Below, piece by piece: positions 25,898 through 34,904 of a stretch of 64,000 nucleotides of DNA. This DNA is from Novosphingobium sp. (GTDB lineage Bacteria; Pseudomonadota; Alphaproteobacteria; Sphingomonadales; Sphingomonadaceae): positions 2,356,001-2,420,000 of the forward strand of contig NZ_JBCNLP010000001.1 of the NCBI RefSeq assembly GCF_039595395.1, read 5' to 3'. Every line of letters begins with the position of its first letter. Position 1 is the stretch's first letter. Below the pieces are notes generated by a model. It had not been told where the DNA came from, did not search any database, and saw only the letters and a list, made by a program, of their open reading frames with translations. Both the position numbers and the translations under genes were made by a program.

Positions 25898-26470
25898 TCA
25901 GCTTGCGGGATGCGCAGCCCGCCATGCCTTCACAGCGGCCAGCGACCGGGCGACATGGCCTTGCGGGCTGAAGGCGGAATAGGACATCAGAATGGTGCCG
26001 TCGGGCGCGATAACATAGCTGGTGCGGTCCGACATGGAGAGCACCGGCAGCTTGACCTTATAGGCCTTGATGACATCGCTGCCGCCCACGCCGACCGCGA
26101 ATTTGTTGCGGCATTCGGTGACGGAAAAGCGGCTGAGTTTGCCCAGCGGATCATGCGACAGGCCGATGACGGTCGCTCCGGCGGCGTGGAAAGCATCGGT
26201 GGCGTCGGAAAACTCATGCGCCTCGATGGTGCAGCCGCTGGTGAAGGCGGCGGGGAAGAAATAGAGGACGACCGGGCCCTTTTTCAGCGCATCGCCAAGA
26301 TGGAACGAGAAAGGCTTGCCCGCCAGCACCGCCTGCGTGGTGAAATCGGGCGCGGCGGCGCCTTGCGGCAAAGCAGCCAGAGCGGTGGCGCCCGGAACGA
26401 TGGGCAGCAATCCGGCCAGCGCCAAAGCGGCCAATGCACCGATTGTCAGGCGTTTGGTGTGGAAAGGCAT
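25898..26470 (-). CDS. Exported peroxiredoxin (PrxQ/BCP-like)
   Basis: This 190-residue protein has an N-terminal signal sequence (about 1-34), then APDFTTQAVLAGKPFSFHLG and the peroxidatic site FFPAAFTSGCTIEAHEFSD. A second cysteine occurs in VTECRNKF. It should reduce peroxides in the periplasm with thiol donors. It is probably cotranscribed with the GST gene 44 bases downstream. It diverges from the DUF2177 gene. Confidence 0.9.
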   Translation of the reverse strand: MPFHTKRLTIGALAALALAGLLPIVPGATALAALPQGAAAPDFTTQAVLAGKPFSFHLGDALKKGPVVLYFFPAAFTSGCTIEAHEFSDATDAFHAAGATVIGLSHDPLGKLSRFSVTECRNKFAVGVGGSDVIKAYKVKLPVLSMSDRTSYVIAPDGTILMSYSAFSPQGHVARSLAAVKAWRAAHPAS

Positions 26471-26653
26471 GGACGTTCTCCTGTTGCTCCCATTACGTTG
26501 ACAGGGACGGCTTGGATGCAGGCACGCATGGAGCTTTATGGTTTAGCGGAAAAGGCCTGATCGCCCTCCATGTCCTTATGGCCATCTGTCAGAGCCTGGG
26601 CGTGCTATTCCATATTGTACTCTTTGTACGAGCGGATTGTCCTAGGAGAGATC

Positions 26654-27073
26654 ATGCGGCTCTGGATCGTCACCTATCTTGCCACGGCTCTGGGTTTTCT
26701 GGGCTGTGACGCCGTGTGGCTCAGCCTGATGGCGAGCAGGCTCTATCGCCCGGCTTTGGGCGGCCTGCTGCGTGAGCCTTTCGCGCCTGCTCCGGCGATT
26801 GCCTTCTATGTGATCTATATCGCTGGCATTCTGATCTTTGCCGTCGCCCCGGCCCGCGCTGCGGGGGACTGGTATGGCGCGACATGGCGCGGCGCGCTGC
26901 TCGGGCTGATGGCCTATGCCACCTATGATCTTACCAATCAGGCGACGCTGCGCGACTGGCCGCTGGCGATCACACTGGCTGATCTGTGCTGGGGCACGGC
27001 GCTGACGGCATTGGCGGCCACAATCGGCTTTATTGTTGCGCGCTGGGCCGGGGGACCAGCATCCATAGGATAA
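26654..27073 (+). CDS. DUF2177 membrane protein
   Basis: This 139-residue protein has four hydrophobic segments and the DUF2177 blocks LWIVTYLATALGFLGCDAVW and MAYATYDLTNQATLRDWP. The ATG at 26654 follows AGGAGAG. Function is unknown; the family recurs in singlet-oxygen and light-response loci with cyclopropane-synthase-like genes, as here. Its 3' end overlaps the convergent membrane-protein gene by 44 bases. Confidence 0.88.
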   Translation: MRLWIVTYLATALGFLGCDAVWLSLMASRLYRPALGGLLREPFAPAPAIAFYVIYIAGILIFAVAPARAAGDWYGATWRGALLGLMAYATYDLTNQATLRDWPLAITLADLCWGTALTALAATIGFIVARWAGGPASIG

Positions 27074-27566
27074 TGAGCGAGAGCAGACCGGCGCTCCAGC
27101 CATTGAGGCGCAGCAGGGCGCCGTAGGCTTGTGGGGAAAAGGTGCCCCAGGGCCTGCCATACATGCTGTGCAACAGCGCGACGCCCATATTGGCAGCGAT
27201 AAGCCAGAACCGGACGCGGCCCCAGAAAGCGATGAGCGCGATGATGGCGGTCGGGATCAGAAATGCCTCCACGCCCGAGGCCGTTCCCAAAGCCTTGGTC
27301 GCCAGCATGGCATTGCCCAGACCGGCCATCACCAACAGGGCCCGTCCAGCCAAGGCATCGCGCCGGGCCAGCGCTGGCACGGCAAGGAAAAAGGGCGTGA
27401 ACAGAAAGGTGACGCAGGCCACCCACCATGTCCCGCCCGCCAGCCAGGCGATATAGAGCGGATAGGTCGGCTGGCTGGAGGCCACCAGCAGCGCGATCCG
27501 ATTGCAGGCAGAAGTGGCCGGATCGGGATGGGCGGCATAGGCTTTGAGGCGCCGCGCCAGCCTCAT
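27030..27566 (-). CDS. Small integral membrane protein, unknown
   Basis: This 178-residue protein has about five hydrophobic segments, starting near LYIAWLAGGTWWVACVTFLF. The ATG at 27566 overlaps the stop of the upstream methyltransferase as ATGA, so it is the last gene of that operon. No family is recognised. Its neighbours point to a role in the same membrane-lipid or stress function. Confidence 0.65.
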   Translation of the reverse strand: MRLARRLKAYAAHPDPATSACNRIALLVASSQPTYPLYIAWLAGGTWWVACVTFLFTPFFLAVPALARRDALAGRALLVMAGLGNAMLATKALGTASGVEAFLIPTAIIALIAFWGRVRFWLIAANMGVALLHSMYGRPWGTFSPQAYGALLRLNGWSAGLLSLIILWMLVPRPSAQQ

Positions 27567-28588
27567 GGGGCGGGGCGCAACCGGTAATGGCTTACACCCC
27601 ATTCGCGGCCCTGCGCATGGCCGAACAGCCCCGCAGTCGCGAGATAAAACAACCGCCAGCGGCGCCCCCACAGGGCAGCCTTGTCGCCATAGACTTCGCG
27701 CAATTGCTCATCGATCAGTGCCCGGTTGGCGTCGAAATTCTTCAGCCACAGATCGGCGGTGCGTTGGTAATGCCGCCCGTCCCAGCGCCAGCTTTGCTCG
27801 ACGGTGAAGCTCTGGGGAAAATGGTCGATCAGCCCATGGCTGGGCATGATGCCGCCGGTGAAGAAATGCTGGGCGATCCAGTCGGTCTTGTCGGACGTAT
27901 CGAAGCGATAGGGCTGGCTGCGATGGCTGAAGACATGCAGGAACAGGCAGCCCTCGGGCAGCAGCCAGCCGCGCGCACGCTCCAGCAGATCCTGCCAGTT
28001 GGCCATATGCTCGAACATCTCGACCGAGACGATGCGGTCGAAGCGCGTGTCGGGCTGAAAATCGTTCATGTCGCAGGTGATGACGCGCAGATTGGTGAGG
28101 CCCGCTTCCCGCGCCTTGCCCTCCATAAACAGTCGCTGCGGCATGGAATTGGAGACGGCGGTGATGCGCGATTGCGGGAAACGCGCCGCCATCGTCAGGC
28201 TGAGCGAACCCCAGCCGCAGCCCAGTTCCAGAATGCTCTGGCCATCGGCCAGCGCGGCATGGTCGATGGTGGCATCGAGCGCGGCCTCTTCGGCCTGTGC
28301 CAGCGTTTCGTCACCCTGAGGGAACAGGCCGCAACTGTATTTGCGCTTGGGGCCCAAGGTCAGTTCGAAGAAGCGCGAGGGCAGTTCGTAATGCTGCTCA
28401 TTGGCGGTGTCGGTATGCTCGGCAATGGGGTGCTGAGCCATCATGCGGGCGAAATCGGCATTGGTGTCGGGCGCATCAATCAGGCTGCGCCGCCGCATGC
28501 CGACCAGCATATCGACCCCAAAACGCGTCAGGGGATCGGGCAGGGGGGTGGTCTCCACGGCGCGGATCAGGCTGGCGACAAGGTTCAT
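27563..28588 (-). CDS. Cyclopropane-fatty-acyl-phospholipid synthase family methyltransferase (operon A)
   Basis: This 341-residue protein has the CFA-synthase-type SAM fold: the substrate-region block HYELPSRFFELTLGPKRKYS, SAM motif I ILELGCGWGSLSL and SVEMFEHM. It is shorter than classical Cfa (about 390) because the N-terminal lipid-binding part is reduced. The reaction is methyl transfer to an unsaturated acyl chain or related substrate; the product is not known. The ATG at 28588 has AGGAG and overlaps the DUF1295 stop. A second CFA-type enzyme lies in the divergent operon. Confidence 0.85.
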   Translation of the reverse strand: MNLVASLIRAVETTPLPDPLTRFGVDMLVGMRRRSLIDAPDTNADFARMMAQHPIAEHTDTANEQHYELPSRFFELTLGPKRKYSCGLFPQGDETLAQAEEAALDATIDHAALADGQSILELGCGWGSLSLTMAARFPQSRITAVSNSMPQRLFMEGKAREAGLTNLRVITCDMNDFQPDTRFDRIVSVEMFEHMANWQDLLERARGWLLPEGCLFLHVFSHRSQPYRFDTSDKTDWIAQHFFTGGIMPSHGLIDHFPQSFTVEQSWRWDGRHYQRTADLWLKNFDANRALIDEQLREVYGDKAALWGRRWRLFYLATAGLFGHAQGREWGVSHYRLRPAP

Positions 28589-29400
28589 CGGCGGTCTCCT
28601 GAGGAAGGTCTGCGAGGGATGGGCCAGAAGGCGCTGACGCGCTTCTGAAGGGCGCGATAAGCCTCCCCGCGCGAGCGCAGCATATGCGCTTCGAGCGGCG
28701 GAATGCCCGAGACATGGACGAGCAGCCAATACATGAACACCGGCCCGCCCAGCGCCAGCCAGCCCGGCCACCATGCACCATCGGGCCCGATGGCGATCAG
28801 CGCATAGGCGCACCAGCCCAGCCATTCGAAAAAGTAGTTGGGATGACGCGACAGGCCCCACAGGCCGGTGTCGCAAACGCGCCCCCGGTTGGCCGGCGCC
28901 TTGCGAAAGGCGCGCAATTGCGCATCGGCCAGCCCTTCACCCGCCACGGCCAGCACCAGCAGCAAGGCGCCCGCGCCATCGCTCCACGTCTGAAAGGGCG
29001 TCGGGCGATGGGCTGCCAGCATCACGCAGAGCACCAGCACCCATCCCGCCACAGCCTGAATTTGCAGGAACAGGAACAGCCGCAGCCTGAAACGGTCGCC
29101 CCATTCCCGGCGCAATTCGGCATAGCGCGGATCATCGCCATGCCCCGCCGAGCGCCACGCGATATGCCCGGCCAGTCGCAGCCCCCACAGCGCGACCATA
29201 CCCGCCACCAGCCCCTGCCGCGGCGTGACACCGCCGTTCAGCGGGGCCAGCGCCGCGCCCGCGCCCACCAGCGCCACCGCCAGCGACCAGATCGCATCGA
29301 TCCAGCCGGACTTCCCCGGAACCCGCGCAATCGCCCAGCCGCCCGCCATGATGGCACAGAGGGCAGCAAGGCTCAGCGCGCAGGGGAGGATCATCGCCAT
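28585..29400 (-). CDS. DUF1295 membrane protein (steroid 5-alpha-reductase-like)
   Basis: This 271-residue protein has six to seven hydrophobic segments and the DUF1295 hallmarks DPRYAELRREWGDRFRLRLF and LWGLSRHPNYFFEWLGWCAY. The family resembles eukaryotic steroid 5-alpha reductases and methyltransferases of the endomembrane; bacterial substrates are not established. It is the first gene of the minus-strand operon and its stop overlaps the next start. It diverges from the FAD oxidoreductase gene across 142 bases. Confidence 0.88.
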   Translation of the reverse strand: MAMILPCALSLAALCAIMAGGWAIARVPGKSGWIDAIWSLAVALVGAGAALAPLNGGVTPRQGLVAGMVALWGLRLAGHIAWRSAGHGDDPRYAELRREWGDRFRLRLFLFLQIQAVAGWVLVLCVMLAAHRPTPFQTWSDGAGALLLVLAVAGEGLADAQLRAFRKAPANRGRVCDTGLWGLSRHPNYFFEWLGWCAYALIAIGPDGAWWPGWLALGGPVFMYWLLVHVSGIPPLEAHMLRSRGEAYRALQKRVSAFWPIPRRPSSGDRR

Positions 29401-29542
29401 GGTGGCAGATACGCGGCTCCGGCGGCCTCGGATGCATCGGCGGAAAGTTTTTACAGCCATCACGCATCCAAAACAGATTTGCCCCCGTAGCTGCTTCCAT
29501 CGCAGGTGCCCGGCGCCTGCATGGCAGGAGGCAGCAAGGCCG
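29401..29542. promoter_or_regulatory. Divergent promoter region of the two lipid-modification operons
   Basis: Only 142 bases separate the starts of DUF1295 and the FAD oxidoreductase gene, so both promoters must lie here. A conserved ECF-type -35/-10 pair could not be fixed by eye. The ECF/RskA pair 5 kb away is the natural candidate regulator. Confidence 0.55.
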
Positions 29543-30850
29543 ATGCGGCAGGAGAGAACCCTCGATATCGCCATTGTCGGCAGCGGCATTTCCGGCCTGT
29601 CGGCGGCCTGGCTGCTGGCGCAGCGCCACCGCGTGACCCTGTTCGAGGGTGATGGACGTATCGGCGGCCACAGCCATACGGTGATGGTGGGCGACACACC
29701 GGTCGATACCGGCTTTATCGTCTACAATGAGGAGACATATCCCAACCTCACCGCGCTTTTCGCCCATCTGGAAGTGCCGACCCAGCCCGCCGAAATGAGC
29801 TTTGCCGTCTCGCTCGACGATGGACGGCTGGAATATGCTGGCACCGATCTGGGCGGGCTGTTTGCGCAGAAGGGCAACCTCGTCTCGCCGCGCTTCTGGT
29901 CGATGCTGCGCGATCTGGAGCGGTTCTATCGTCGCGCCCCGCGCGATCTGCCGATGCTGGATGATATGCCGCTGGGCAGCTATCTCGACCGTTTGGGCTG
30001 CGGCGAGGCGTTCCGGCAGGATCACCTCTACCCCATGGCCGCCGCGATCTGGTCGACCCCGGTGCGCGATATTCCATATTACCCCGCCGCCGCCTTTATC
30101 CGCTTTTGCGAGAACCATGGCCTGCTCAAGCTGGGGCGCCGCCCGCAATGGCGCACCGTGACAGGCGGCAGCCGCACCTATGTGCAGCGCCTGACCGCAT
30201 CCTTTGCCGACCGCATCGTCACGGGCCAACCCGTGCGGCAGATCCGGCGCGGAGAGGACGGTGTGCACCTCCACCTCGATGGCGGCGAGCAGCGTTTCGA
30301 TCATGTGGTGATCGCCACCCATGCCGATCAGGCGCTGGCCCTGCTGGCCGATGCCGATGGGCCCGAACGCCACATGCTGGGTGCCTTCGGCTATCGCCGC
30401 AACGAAGCGGTGCTGCATACCGACCCGCGTGTCATGCCCAAACGGCCGCGCGTCTGGTCAAGCTGGAACTATGCCTCGCGGGGCGGGGCGGGCGATCCCG
30501 ATCTGTCGGTCACCTATTGGATGAACCGGCTGCAGGGCTTGCCCGAGGACAGGCCGCTGTTCGTCACGCTCAATCCGCTGGTCGAGCCAGATCCGGCGCT
30601 GGTGCATCGGCGCGAGATCTATCACCACCCCATCTTCAACGCCGCCGCCGGGCGGGCACAAAAAGATCTGTGGTCCTTGCAGGGCGAGCGCAACACCTGG
30701 TTCGCCGGTGCCTATTTCGGCGCGGGTTTCCATGAGGATGGCTTGCAGGCTGGCCTTGCCGTGGCCGAGGAACTGGGCGGAGTGCGGCGCCCCTGGCTGG
30801 TAAAAGACGAATCCGCCCGCATCGCCCTGCCGCAAAGGCAGACGGCATGA
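29543..30850 (+). CDS. FAD-dependent amine-oxidase-type oxidoreductase (operon B)
   Basis: This 435-residue flavoprotein begins with the FAD-binding motif DIAIVGSGISGLSAAWLLA, then GGHSHTVMVGDTPVDTGFIV, and ends with the second FAD contact WFAGAYFGAGFHEDGLQAG. It belongs to the amine oxidase/desaturase-like group regularly found with DUF1365 and CFA-type genes. Related Rhodobacter genes, controlled by a singlet-oxygen sigma factor, take part in forming unusual (furan) fatty acids. It is the first gene of a tightly packed four-gene operon; the stop overlaps DUF1365 as ATGA. Confidence 0.88.
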   Translation: MRQERTLDIAIVGSGISGLSAAWLLAQRHRVTLFEGDGRIGGHSHTVMVGDTPVDTGFIVYNEETYPNLTALFAHLEVPTQPAEMSFAVSLDDGRLEYAGTDLGGLFAQKGNLVSPRFWSMLRDLERFYRRAPRDLPMLDDMPLGSYLDRLGCGEAFRQDHLYPMAAAIWSTPVRDIPYYPAAAFIRFCENHGLLKLGRRPQWRTVTGGSRTYVQRLTASFADRIVTGQPVRQIRRGEDGVHLHLDGGEQRFDHVVIATHADQALALLADADGPERHMLGAFGYRRNEAVLHTDPRVMPKRPRVWSSWNYASRGGAGDPDLSVTYWMNRLQGLPEDRPLFVTLNPLVEPDPALVHRREIYHHPIFNAAAGRAQKDLWSLQGERNTWFAGAYFGAGFHEDGLQAGLAVAEELGGVRRPWLVKDESARIALPQRQTA

Positions 30851-31641
30851 GCGAGGCGAGCGCCCTCTATGTCGGCCATGTAACGCATCAGCGGATGCGG
30901 CCGCATCGCCACCGGCTGCGCTATGGCATTTTCTCGCTGCTGCTCGACCTCGACGGTGTGGATGCGCTGGCGGCAGGCTCGCGGGTCTTTTCGCGCGGAC
31001 GCTTCAATCTGTTTTCCTTCCACGACCGCGATTACGGCGACGGCAGCGCCACGCCCCTGCGCGCTCAGGTCGAGCGCCATCTCTGGGCGGCGCATATCAT
31101 GCCCGATGGCGGGCCGATCCGCCTGCTGACCATGCCGCGCATTCTGGGCTTTGCCTTTAATCCGCTCAGCGTCTTTTTCTGCCACGGACGCGATGGAGCG
31201 CTGCGCGCCATCCTTTACGAGGTGAACAACACCTTCGGCCAGCGCCACAGCTATCTGCTGTCGGTCGAGCATATGGCGGATGGCCCGATCCGCCAGAGCT
31301 GCGCCAAGGCCTTCCATGTCTCGCCCTTTATGCCGATGGATATGCGCTACACCTTCAGCGTGGCGCCGCCGGCCGAGCAGCTTTCCATCGCGATCACCGT
31401 TTCGGACGGGCTGGGGCCGGTGCTGGTTGCCAGTCATGAGGCACGGCGCCGCCGCCTGACCGATGCCGCGCTGTTGCGGGTCTTTGCCACCCATCCGTTG
31501 CTGACGGTGAAAGTGGTGGGCGGCATTCTGTGGGAGGCCGCGCGGCTTTGGGCGAAGGGCGTGCCGGTCCACACCTGCCCGGCGCCGCCCGACCGTTCCA
31601 TCTCCATTCCACCCCAGACAGGCGAGGGCGCATGTATCTGA
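30847..31641 (+). CDS. DUF1365 protein
   Basis: This 264-residue protein has the DUF1365 blocks LYVGHVTHQRMRPHRHRLRY, RILGFAFNPLSVFFC and KAFHVSPFMPMDMRYTF. Its biochemical role is unknown; it is almost always next to an FAD oxidoreductase and a CFA-type methyltransferase, as here. Start and stop overlap both neighbours, so it is translated within one operon. Confidence 0.92.
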   Translation: MSEASALYVGHVTHQRMRPHRHRLRYGIFSLLLDLDGVDALAAGSRVFSRGRFNLFSFHDRDYGDGSATPLRAQVERHLWAAHIMPDGGPIRLLTMPRILGFAFNPLSVFFCHGRDGALRAILYEVNNTFGQRHSYLLSVEHMADGPIRQSCAKAFHVSPFMPMDMRYTFSVAPPAEQLSIAITVSDGLGPVLVASHEARRRRLTDAALLRVFATHPLLTVKVVGGILWEAARLWAKGVPVHTCPAPPDRSISIPPQTGEGACI

Positions 31642-32858
31642 ACGAGCAGGCACAGGCCGGACTGGTCCCTCCGCCGCCGCAGCCGCAACAGACCACGCCC
31701 TGGCTGATCCGCCGCGCCTTGCGGCATCTGCAATGCGGGCGGCTGACGATCATCCTGCCCTCGGGCGCCAGAATCGACCATGCGGGCGATCTGCCCGGGC
31801 CGCATGGGGTGATCGAGATGCGCAATGGCATGGCCTTCCGCCGCCTGCTGACGCGCGGCGATGTCGGCTTTGCCGAGGGCTATATCGCGGGCGACTGGAC
31901 CAGCCCGGATCTGCCGCAACTGATCGCGCTGGCCGCGCAGAATGTCGCCCGGCTCGACAGCACGCTGGAGGGCTTCTGGCCGGTGCGGATGTGGCGCAGG
32001 CTGAGCCATCTGCTGCATCGCAATTCGGCGCGGGGCAGCCGGCGCAACATCGCCTTCCATTACGATCTGGGCAATGATTTCTACCGCCTGTGGCTCGATG
32101 AGAGCATGACCTATTCCTCGGCTATCGCCATCCCGCGCGGCACCAGCCTTGAGGGTGCCCAGCAGGCCAAGCTGGAGCGGATTGCCGCCTTGCTCGCGCT
32201 GTCGGGGGATGAGGATGTGCTGGAAATCGGTTGCGGCTGGGGGGCACTTGCGCGGCATCTCGCGCCGGCCTGCCGCAGGGTCACCGGCCTCACCCTGTCA
32301 CGCGAACAGCTGGATCATGCTTGCGCGCAGGTGAGGACCGGTGGCCTGGGGGACAAGGTCGATCTGCGCCTGCAGGACTATCGTTCCATCGACGAGCGTT
32401 TCGACCGGATCGTCTCCATCGAGATGCTGGAAGCCGTGGGCGAGGCCTATTGGCCGGTCTATTTCGCGACGTTGCGCGCCAGCCTGCGCCCGGGCGGACG
32501 GATCGTGCTGCAGGCGATCACCATCCGCGAGGACCGCTTTGCCGCCTACAAGCGAAACCCGGATTTTATCCAGCGCTATATCTTCCCCGGCGGCATGCTG
32601 CCCACGCCCTCGCTGCTGGAGGCGCATGCCCAACGCGCCGGGCTGGCCATCACGCAGCGCGAAACCTTCGGCACCGGTTACGCCGATACGCTGGCGCTGT
32701 GGCGGGCACGCTTTCATGCCGCCTGGCCGTGCATTCTGGCGCTGGGCTTCCAGCCCGACTTCCAGCGCCTCTGGGACTATTATCTGGCCTATTGCGAGGC
32801 CGGTTTCCGCAGCGGCACCATTGATGTCGGGCTCTATGTGCTGGAGGAAAGAGCATGA
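31632..32858 (+). CDS. Cyclopropane-fatty-acyl-phospholipid synthase (operon B)
   Basis: This 408-residue enzyme has a full CFA-synthase layout: an N-terminal lipid-contact domain (LTRGDVGFAEGYIAGDWTSP), NIAFHYDLGNDFYRLWLDES, SAM motif VLEIGCGWGALARHL and FIQRYIFPGGMLPTPS. It should methylenate or methylate phospholipid acyl chains with SAM at the inner membrane. The ATG at 31632 overlaps the DUF1365 stop by ten bases. It differs in length and sequence from the CFA-type gene at 27563, so the locus has two such enzymes. Confidence 0.93.
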   Translation: MYLNEQAQAGLVPPPPQPQQTTPWLIRRALRHLQCGRLTIILPSGARIDHAGDLPGPHGVIEMRNGMAFRRLLTRGDVGFAEGYIAGDWTSPDLPQLIALAAQNVARLDSTLEGFWPVRMWRRLSHLLHRNSARGSRRNIAFHYDLGNDFYRLWLDESMTYSSAIAIPRGTSLEGAQQAKLERIAALLALSGDEDVLEIGCGWGALARHLAPACRRVTGLTLSREQLDHACAQVRTGGLGDKVDLRLQDYRSIDERFDRIVSIEMLEAVGEAYWPVYFATLRASLRPGGRIVLQAITIREDRFAAYKRNPDFIQRYIFPGGMLPTPSLLEAHAQRAGLAITQRETFGTGYADTLALWRARFHAAWPCILALGFQPDFQRLWDYYLAYCEAGFRSGTIDVGLYVLEERA

Positions 32859-33508
32859 TGGATCGGCGTTCCGCCATGATCGGCGCGGTGGCGCTGGCCG
32901 CGCTGCCGGGCGCCCTTAGCGCCGCCTTGCCCATTCCGCCCTCCAGAAGGCTGGGCTTCGACATTCTGCGCAAGGGCTCGAAACTGGGCACCCATGTCCT
33001 GACCTTCGAGCCGGGCGGGGACAGCCTCACCGTCCATGTGGCGGTGGATCTGGTCTACAAGATCGCCGGGATCACGCTTTATCACTACCGCCATCAGGCG
33101 ACAGAACGCTGGCAGGGGCAGCAGGTGATCGCGCTCGACGCCGAGACCAGCGACAATGGCACGCCCTACAAGGTTACGGCGCGGCGCGAGGGCGGCGTGC
33201 TGATGGTGCAGGGCACCAAGGCGCCGCGCTATGCCGCGCCCACCGATGCGCTGCCCGCCACCCACTGGAACCGGCACGAGTTGGACGGCCCCTGGATCAA
33301 CACGCAGGACGGGCGGATCATGCGGCCCCATGTGGCGGCGCAGGGCATCGAAACCATTCCCGCCGCCGATGGCGCCAGCCTGCGTGCGCGCCATTATGCG
33401 CTGACGGGTGATGTGCAGCTCGACATGTTCTATGACGATCATGCCGGATGGGCGGGCCTTTCCTTCGTGAAGGGCGGCGCACCGATCCGTTATGAGCGGC
33501 AGGCTTGA
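32855..33508 (+). CDS. DUF6134-type exported protein
   Basis: This 217-residue protein starts with a signal sequence (about 1-24, SAMIGAVALAALPGALSA) and has the beta-rich repeats seen in DUF6134 (LGFDILRKGSKLGTHVLTFE, then ITLYHYRHQATERWQGQQV). It is predicted to be periplasmic; function unknown. It is the last gene of the operon, with an ATGA overlap to the CFA synthase gene, and converges on the anti-sigma gene seven bases away. Confidence 0.82.
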   Translation: MMDRRSAMIGAVALAALPGALSAALPIPPSRRLGFDILRKGSKLGTHVLTFEPGGDSLTVHVAVDLVYKIAGITLYHYRHQATERWQGQQVIALDAETSDNGTPYKVTARREGGVLMVQGTKAPRYAAPTDALPATHWNRHELDGPWINTQDGRIMRPHVAAQGIETIPAADGASLRARHYALTGDVQLDMFYDDHAGWAGLSFVKGGAPIRYERQA

Positions 33509-33515
33509 CAACGCC

Positions 33516-34229
33516 CTAGCTGGTCGTCGCCATCTTGCCGGTCAGGATCACCGGCCCGGTGGGCAGGCCGGTGGGCGAGCCGCCGACCGGCTCGACCGAG
33601 ACGGCCAGAGTCACCCCCGCCGACAGCGCCGGAATGGCCGTTGCGGGCACCTTGCCCCAGCCCGGCGCGGCGGCGTTCATCACGCCCATCGAGCGTGGCT
33701 TGCCATCCGCCGGGATCACCCAGAGTTCGGGCACATGCGCGCCCAGTGCCAGACCGCTGGCGGCCGAGGTCATCCGCCCGCTGGCCGGATCGAAGCTGAC
33801 GGTCACCAACCCCTGCTTGCCGGTCAGCACCGCGACCATCGGCGCGATGGGAGCCTGCGCCACGGGGACACGCACGATAACTTCCGTCGGCTTCTGCATA
33901 GCCACCACACCCAGCACCAGCGCCGCCGCGCAGGCCACCGCCGCGCCGCCCTGCCACCAGCGCAGGGTGGCGCGCGTCACCATCGCGTGTCCGGCATCAT
34001 TGACGGGCAGCCGTACCTCGATGGCGCTCCACACCGAGGGGCGCGGGGCCTCACCGGCATCGTGGAACATCGCCGCCGCATAATCCTGCCAGCGGGCATG
34101 GGCCTGCGCGAAACCGGCGTCGGTGGTCAGGCGCGCCTCGGCGGCATGCTTGTCCGCGCCATCGATCAGACCGAAAGCCAGTTCGGCGGCCAGCAGTTCG
34201 TCATCCTCGGGCAGCATGGCGGCGCTCAT
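33516..34229 (-). CDS. RskA-type anti-sigma factor
   Basis: This 237-residue protein has an N-terminal cytoplasmic region with ELLAAELAFGLIDG, a single membrane helix at about 93-113 (GGAAVACAAALVLGVVAM) and a periplasmic domain of the RskA type ending with VEPVGGSPTGLPTGPVI. It should hold the adjacent ECF sigma factor inactive until a signal breaks the complex. The ATG at 34229 overlaps the sigma stop (ATGA), giving a fixed stoichiometry. Confidence 0.92.
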   Translation of the reverse strand: MSAAMLPEDDELLAAELAFGLIDGADKHAAEARLTTDAGFAQAHARWQDYAAAMFHDAGEAPRPSVWSAIEVRLPVNDAGHAMVTRATLRWWQGGAAVACAAALVLGVVAMQKPTEVIVRVPVAQAPIAPMVAVLTGKQGLVTVSFDPASGRMTSAASGLALGAHVPELWVIPADGKPRSMGVMNAAAPGWGKVPATAIPALSAGVTLAVSVEPVGGSPTGLPTGPVILTGKMATTS

Positions 34230-34789
34230 GACAGGCACTCACGCAGCTTGAGCAGGGCCCGGCGAATGCGGCTCTTGACCGTGCCGAGCGGGGCGCTGGC
34301 TCTGGCGGCCAGATCGGCATAGGTCAGCCCCTCGAAAAAGGCGCGGCGGATGAGGCCGGCATCACCGCCGTCCAGCGTGCCCAGGCAATGGGCGAGGCGG
34401 CGTTCGTCCTGGCTGGCCTCGATCAGGCTGGCGGCGTCGGGCTCGGGGTCGGGCACCTCATCGGCCAGTTCAACCGGCGCGGTGGTGATCTTGCCCTTGG
34501 CGCGCAGGCGGTCGATCGCGCGGTTGCGCGTGAGGGTGATGAGCCATGTCATCGCGCTGCCGCGTGCGGCGTCGAATGACCCGGCCCGCTGCCACACCGA
34601 GAGATAGGCTTCCTGCAAGGCTTCCTCCGCTTCCTGCCTGACAGGCAAGATACGCAGGCACACGCCAAATAGCTTCACGCTGGTGCGGCGATAAATTTCC
34701 TCGAAAGCGCTGCGGTCGCCGGTCGCAACCTTCGCAAGCATCTGCGCGAGGGGGGAGCCGGCGCTGGCATGATCAACATCAGAATTCAT
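34226..34789 (-). CDS. ECF-family sigma factor
   Basis: This 187-residue sigma factor has region 2 (DRSAFEEIYRRTSVKLFGVC and EEALQEAYLSVWQRA) and region 4 (GLTYADLAARASAPLGTVKS). Together with its RskA partner it probably controls stress genes nearby, such as the lipid-modification operons, although no promoter match was established. An in-frame extension upstream to 35005 is not family-like and overlaps the esterase gene; the ATG at 34789 fits the usual length. Confidence 0.92.
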   Translation of the reverse strand: MNSDVDHASAGSPLAQMLAKVATGDRSAFEEIYRRTSVKLFGVCLRILPVRQEAEEALQEAYLSVWQRAGSFDAARGSAMTWLITLTRNRAIDRLRAKGKITTAPVELADEVPDPEPDAASLIEASQDERRLAHCLGTLDGGDAGLIRRAFFEGLTYADLAARASAPLGTVKSRIRRALLKLRECLS

Positions 34790-34904
34790 CGGGTCCTTGC
34801 ATCCATCATTGGCTTCGGGGCGTATATACCTTTTCAGGCAAGTTAGCTCAGCTATGGTACTTGGCAAGTGAACGTGAGGACATGGATGATCGTCAGGAAG
34901 CTCA

